From positions 1-9,011 of the forward strand of contig CAIVQM010000192.1 of NCBI GenBank assembly GCA_903908025.1: 9,011 bases of DNA, read 5' to 3'. Positions 6,837-9,011 of this stretch are shown here, piece after piece. The notes under the pieces were generated by a model. It was not told the origin of the DNA and ran no database searches. It saw only the letters and a list, made by a program, of their open reading frames with translations. Every line of letters starts with the position of its first letter. Within the stretch, counting starts at the first letter, position 1. The translations under genes were made by a program, and so were the position numbers. The stretch is from an uncultured bacterium (GTDB taxonomy: Bacteria > Actinomycetota > Actinomycetes > S36-B12).

Positions 6837-6860
6837 GCGGAGCCGCTCGACCCGTAGACT
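6833..6860 (+). promoter_or_regulatory. Predicted sigma70-type promoter for infA unit
   Basis: The hexamer TTGTGC (6833-6838) as -35 and TAGACT (6855-6860) as -10 are separated by 16 bp. TAGACT fits the TANNNT -10 consensus of actinobacterial housekeeping promoters; the -35 matches TTGACA only in TTG. Transcription would start around 6866-6868, giving an infA leader of about 110 nt. The site fits the only sizeable gap between map and infA, where many actinobacteria begin a new r-protein transcription unit. It is predicted only; the -35 overlaps the T-run of the preceding terminator. Confidence 0.65.
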
Positions 6861-6888
6861 CGACAGGTCGGTTTCAGGCTTCCCCGCC

Positions 6889-6931
6889 CCCTTGCCTGCC
6901 TCGACCCGGGATCCGGGTCAACAGGCGTGGG
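6889..6931 (+). promoter_or_regulatory. Strong leader hairpin upstream of infA
   Basis: Within the predicted infA leader, GACCCGG (6903-6909) pairs perfectly with CCGGGTC (6913-6919) around a GAT loop. Below a 4x2 internal loop, GCCTG (6894-6898) pairs with CAGGC (6922-6926), with a U-G pair outside it (6893/6927). After a U-U mismatch, CCC (6889-6891) pairs with GGG (6929-6931). The result is one long interrupted hairpin ending 46 nt before the infA ATG. No U-tract follows, so it does not look like a terminator. Its function is unknown; a cis-regulatory or mRNA-stability element is possible. Confidence 0.5.
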
Positions 6932-6977
6932 TTGGTACGGGTCGCCAGGACGGCGCCACGATACGAGAGCAGAGGTT

Positions 6978-7199
6978 ATGGGCAAGAAGGACGGCGCGAT
7001 CGAGCTCGAGGGCACGATCACGGAGTCGCTGCCCAACGCGATGTTCCGCGTGGAGCTCGACAACGGGCACAAAGTGCTCGCGCACATCAGCGGGAAGATG
7101 CGGATGCACTACATCCGGATCCTTCCGGACGACCGGGTCGTCGTGGAGCTGTCGCCCTACGACCTGACCCGCGGCCGGATCGTCTACCGCTACAAGTAA
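6978..7199 (+). CDS. infA: Translation initiation factor IF-1
   Basis: IF-1 (73 aa) is an S1/OB-fold protein that binds the 30S A site and assists IF-2 and IF-3 in initiation. Essentially the whole sequence is family-typical: GAIELEGTITESLPNAMFRV, NGHKVLAHISGKMRMHYIRI, and the end VVVELSPYDLTRGRIVYRYK. The frame is open upstream to 6927, but the ATG at 6978 gives the standard MGKKDGAIELEG N-terminus and the usual 73-residue length. The SD is unclear: AGAGG (6971-6975) is only 2 nt from the ATG, and GAGAG (6964-6968) is better spaced. It is the first gene after the predicted promoter and structured leader. Confidence 0.98.
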   Translation: MGKKDGAIELEGTITESLPNAMFRVELDNGHKVLAHISGKMRMHYIRILPDDRVVVELSPYDLTRGRIVYRYK

Positions 7200-7250
7200 G
7201 CAAAGAGCCACCGAACCGCCCACCAGTCGAACGATCACGAAAGAGTCATC

Positions 7251-7364
7251 ATGAAGGTGCAGCCGAGCGTCAAGAAGATCTGCGACAAGTGCAAGGTCAT
7301 TCGTCGCCACGGCGTTGTCATGGTGATCTGCGAGAACGTTCGCCACAAGCAGCGTCAGGGCTGA
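7251..7364 (+). CDS. rpmJ: 50S ribosomal protein L36, zinc-binding
   Basis: L36, the smallest 50S protein (37 aa), is inserted in 23S rRNA near the peptidyl-transferase region. The ORF is MKVQPSVKKICDKCKV, then IRRHGVVMVICENVRHKQRQG. Zinc ligands C11, C14, C27 and H32 are all present, so this is the C+ form. The ATG at 7251 is preceded by GAAAGAG (7239-7245), an acceptable purine-rich SD. It lies 51 nt after infA, the usual infA-rpmJ-rpsM order. It is followed by an unusually long 189-nt gap before rpsM. Identification is secure despite its small size. Confidence 0.97.
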   Translation: MKVQPSVKKICDKCKVIRRHGVVMVICENVRHKQRQG

Positions 7365-7553
7365 CCCCAGCTCCTGACGCGGCCTTCGGGGAGACAACCC
7401 GGAGTCCGAAGCAACAAGCAGAGCCCGACCCCCGCTGCAACGCGTGCGTAGCAGCGGGACGACACCCCCGGTCACGAGGCCGGGGACCAGCCTTGGCGGG
7501 CAGGACTGGCTCTGCACCCACACCTCGTGCATGACAGAAGAGAGAACGCCCCA
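7365..7553 (+). promoter_or_regulatory. Structured rpsM leader RNA with predicted pseudoknot
   Basis: This 189-nt non-coding spacer has dense complementarity. Helix P1 is GCAGAGCC (7418-7425) with GGCTCTGC (7508-7515), 8 perfect pairs. Inside it, P2 is CCCGCTGC (7431-7438) with GCAGCGGG (7451-7458). P3 is CCCCGG (7466-7471) with CCGGGG (7480-7485), extendable by two pairs. A weaker P4 lies at 7489-7507. The P3 loop CACGAGG (7473-7479) is exactly complementary to CCTCGTG (7523-7529), outside P1, giving a 7-bp pseudoknot that ends 7 nt before the weak rpsM SD (GAAGAGAG, 7537-7544). A separate hairpin, CTTCGG (7384-7389) with CCGAAG (7406-7411), precedes P1. By position and topology it may be an S4- or S13-responsive autoregulatory leader; this is inference. 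Confidence 0.65.
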
Positions 7554-7931
7554 ATGGCACGACTCGTTGGCGTTGATCTGCCGCGCGATAAGCGCATGGC
7601 AGTAGCGCTCACCTACATCTATGGCGTCGGCCGCACACAGGCCGCCAAGGCCCTCGAGGCCACGGGCATCAGCCCGGATCTGCGCTCCAAGGACCTGTCC
7701 GACGATCAGGTCATCGCCCTGCGCGACTGGATCGACACCAACCTCAAGGTCGAAGGCGACCTTCGCCGCGAGGTTGCCGCTGACATCCGCCGCAAGGTTG
7801 AGATCGGCTGCTACCAGGGTCTGCGTCACCGCAAGGGCCTGCCGGTTCGTGGCCAGCGCACCCACACGAACGCGCGTACCCGCAAGGGCCCGCGCAAGAC
7901 GGTGGCTGGCAAGAAGAAGGTCGGCAAGTGA
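7554..7931 (+). CDS. rpsM: 30S ribosomal protein S13
   Basis: S13 (125 aa) sits in the 30S head and bridges to L5 and the P-site tRNA. Residues 1-26 (ARLVGVDLPRDKRMAVALTY then IYGVG) lead into the helix-turn-helix-like region. The S13 signature YQGLRHRKGLPVRGQRT is at 87-103, followed by the basic tail NARTRKGPRKTVAGKKKVGK. The frame opens at 7527, but only the ATG at 7554 gives the conserved MARLVGVDLP start, with GAAGAGAG (7537-7544) as a weak SD. First cistron of the alpha-type rpsM-rpsK-rpsD block; its leader is predicted to be highly structured, so translation initiation here may be the control point. Confidence 0.98.
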   Translation: MARLVGVDLPRDKRMAVALTYIYGVGRTQAAKALEATGISPDLRSKDLSDDQVIALRDWIDTNLKVEGDLRREVAADIRRKVEIGCYQGLRHRKGLPVRGQRTHTNARTRKGPRKTVAGKKKVGK

Positions 7932-7960
7932 GCCCTTACGAGACTTTGGAGAACTGATTC

Positions 7961-8368
7961 ATGGCCCCCAAGACAGGCAAGGCAGCGGTCGCCAAGAAGG
8001 TCCGCCGCAAGGAGAAGAAGAACGTGGCCCACGGTCACGCTCACATCAAGAGCACGTTCAACAACACCATTGTCTCGATCACCGATCCCACGGGTGCGGT
8101 TATCGCCTGGGCAAGCGCCGGGCAGGTCGGCTTCAAGGGAAGTCGCAAGTCCACTCCGTTCGCCGCGCAGCTCGCCGCCGAGTCAGCAGCGCGTCGTGCG
8201 ATGGAGCACGGCATGCGCAAGGTGGATGTGTTCGTCAAGGGTCCCGGCTCCGGCCGCGAGACTGCTATCCGTTCGCTGCAGGCGACCGGCCTGGAGGTCG
8301 GCTCGATTGCCGACGTCACGCCGGCACCCCACAACGGAACCCGTCCGTCCAAGCGTCGCCGCGTCTGA
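7961..8368 (+). CDS. rpsK: 30S ribosomal protein S11
   Basis: S11 (135 aa) is on the 30S platform, contacting the Shine-Dalgarno/anti-SD duplex region and S7. A basic N-terminus (KKVRRKEKKNVAHGHAHIKS) precedes FNNTIVSITDPTGAVIAWAS, GFKGSRKSTPFAAQLAAE and the S11 signature region VDVFVKGPGSGRETAIRSLQ, ending ADVTPAPHNGTRPSKRRRV. ATG 7961 has GGAGAA (7948-7953) as SD and lies 29 nt after rpsM. Its PHNGTRP segment is the universally conserved C-terminal motif. Length is normal. A competing 257-aa frame running 7621-8394 through this region is a high-GC shadow. Confidence 0.98.
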   Translation: MAPKTGKAAVAKKVRRKEKKNVAHGHAHIKSTFNNTIVSITDPTGAVIAWASAGQVGFKGSRKSTPFAAQLAAESAARRAMEHGMRKVDVFVKGPGSGRETAIRSLQATGLEVGSIADVTPAPHNGTRPSKRRRV

Positions 8369-8400
8369 CCGCGCGAACAGAACCTAGGAGATAACCAGAC

Positions 8401-9011
8401 ATGGCGCGTTATACAGACGCCGACTGCAAGCGGTGCCGTCGAGAGAAGATGAAGCTCTTCCTCAAGGGTGCCAAGTGCGAGTCGCCCAAGTGCCCGTTCG
8501 AGAAGCGTCCCTACCCGCCCGGCCAGCACGGCCGTGGTCGGTCGAAGGACAGCGAGTACCTGCTGCAGCTCCGTGAGAAGCAGAAGGCCACCCGGATGTA
8601 CGGCGTGTTGGAGAAGCAGTTCTCCAACTACTACAAGGAGGCGCAGCGGCAGTCCGGCAAGACCGGCGAGAACCTGCTGCAGATCCTGGAGACCCGTCTC
8701 GACAACGTGGTGTTCCGTGCTGGCTTCGCGAAGTCGCGCGACATGGCGCGTCAGCTGGTGACGCATGGTCACTTCGTGGTCAATGGCCACAAGGTGAACA
8801 TCCCGTCCTACCGGGTGTCGCCCAACGACATCATCGAGGTCCGTCAGGGCTCGCGCGAGATCACCCCGTTCATCGTTGCGCACGCCGAGATCGGCGAGCG
8901 TACGGTGCCGGCGTGGCTCGAGGTCATCCCGTCGCAGATGCGGATCCTCGTTCACACGCTGCCGGTTCGCGCCGTCATCGACACCCAGGTCAACGAGCAG
9001 CTGATCGTCGA
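8401..9011 (+). CDS. rpsD: 30S ribosomal protein S4, zinc-ribbon form (3'-truncated)
   Basis: S4 is a primary 16S rRNA binder (5' domain) that nucleates 30S assembly; in E. coli and B. subtilis it also represses its own mRNA. The frame runs from ATG 8401 (SD AGGAG, 8386-8390) to the window end without a stop: 203 residues, with about 6 probably missing after NEQLIV. The N-terminus has a zinc-ribbon pattern C9, C12, C26, C31 (CKRC ... CESPKC), so it is the C+ form, followed by EKRPYPPGQHGR. The S4 RNA-binding domain is at about 98-160 (TRLDNVVFRAGFAKSRDMAR, then QLVTHGHFVVNG). The related mycobacterial and Streptomyces S4, recalled from memory, lack these cysteines. Confidence 0.98.
   Translation, partial: MARYTDADCKRCRREKMKLFLKGAKCESPKCPFEKRPYPPGQHGRGRSKDSEYLLQLREKQKATRMYGVLEKQFSNYYKEAQRQSGKTGENLLQILETRLDNVVFRAGFAKSRDMARQLVTHGHFVVNGHKVNIPSYRVSPNDIIEVRQGSREITPFIVAHAEIGERTVPAWLEVIPSQMRILVHTLPVRAVIDTQVNEQLIV

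Noticed and set aside
7200..7250. 51-nt infA-rpmJ spacer as a promoter or small RNA
   Set aside because: No TANNNT/TTGNNN pair at proper spacing and no significant hairpin; only the rpmJ SD is visible.
7531..7533. ATG upstream of and out of frame with rpsM, as a leader peptide start
   Set aside because: It has no SD (it lies next to the pseudoknot 3' strand), and the frame would overlap rpsM. Coincidental ATG is the simpler reading.
6833..7534. 233-aa plus-strand frame through the infA promoter, infA, rpmJ and the rpsM leader
   Set aside because: It is out of frame with infA and rpmJ, starts at the predicted promoter, and has an Arg/Pro-rich composition typical of a shadow frame.
6918..7865. 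315-aa minus-strand frame across infA, rpmJ, the leader and rpsM
   Set aside because: It runs antisense to three well-identified genes plus a structured spacer, with no conserved motif. It is a GC-bias artefact.
7621..8394. 257-aa plus-strand frame over rpsM and rpsK
   Set aside because: Out-of-frame shadow; both S13 and S11 are complete in their own frames with good starts, so no fusion or frameshift is implied.
8041..8955. 304-aa minus-strand frame opposite rpsK and rpsD
   Set aside because: Antisense shadow of two conserved ribosomal-protein genes; low-complexity Leu/Arg/His-rich translation with no domain.

Overview
This window is the distal part of a bacterial ribosomal-protein gene cluster, all on the + strand, from a high-GC actinobacterium. 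The gene order is rplN (5'-truncated)-rplX-rplE-rpsN-rpsH-rplF-rplR-rpsE-rpmD-rplO-secY-adk-map-infA-rpmJ-rpsM-rpsK-rpsD (3'-truncated). Evidence for Actinobacteria: strongly G/C-ending codons; a 61-aa zinc-type S14; a short-LID adenylate kinase directly behind secY; and IF1, L14, L30 and S13 sequences that, from memory, closely resemble mycobacterial and other actinobacterial proteins. The S4 protein is the zinc-ribbon (C+) form and, from memory, resembles Propionibacteriales/Nocardioides S4 more than the zinc-free S4 of Streptomyces or Mycobacterium. That placement is tentative.

Layout. Positions 1-4077 hold the spc-type run of ribosomal proteins (L14, L24, L5, S14, S8, L6, L18, S5, L30, L15). 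The genes are tightly packed, most with good Shine-Dalgarno (SD) sequences, and two junctions overlap as TGATG (rplF/rplR, rpsE/rpmD). Positions 4130-6798 encode the SecY translocon channel, adenylate kinase and methionine aminopeptidase: membrane insertion/export, nucleotide balance and N-terminal Met removal, co-expressed with ribosome synthesis. secY/adk overlap as TAATG and map starts 3 nt after adk. Between map and infA (6799-6977) lie a probable intrinsic terminator, an overlapping sigma70-type promoter (TTGTGC-16-TAGACT) and a leader of about 110 nt with a strong hairpin. From there a second unit runs infA-rpmJ-(189-nt leader)-rpsM-rpsK-rpsD, presumably continuing to rpoA and rplQ outside the window.

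The genes themselves are ordinary. The most interesting material is non-coding. The 189-nt spacer before rpsM folds on paper into an 8-bp closing helix around two perfect or near-perfect hairpins plus a weaker third. The loop of one hairpin is exactly complementary over 7 nt to a segment just upstream of the rpsM SD, which makes a pseudoknot. Its position matches that of the E. coli alpha-operon S4 leader, so it is a candidate actinobacterial autoregulatory r-protein leader RNA. A second structured leader candidate precedes infA. No mobile elements, CRISPR arrays, tRNA or rRNA genes were seen.
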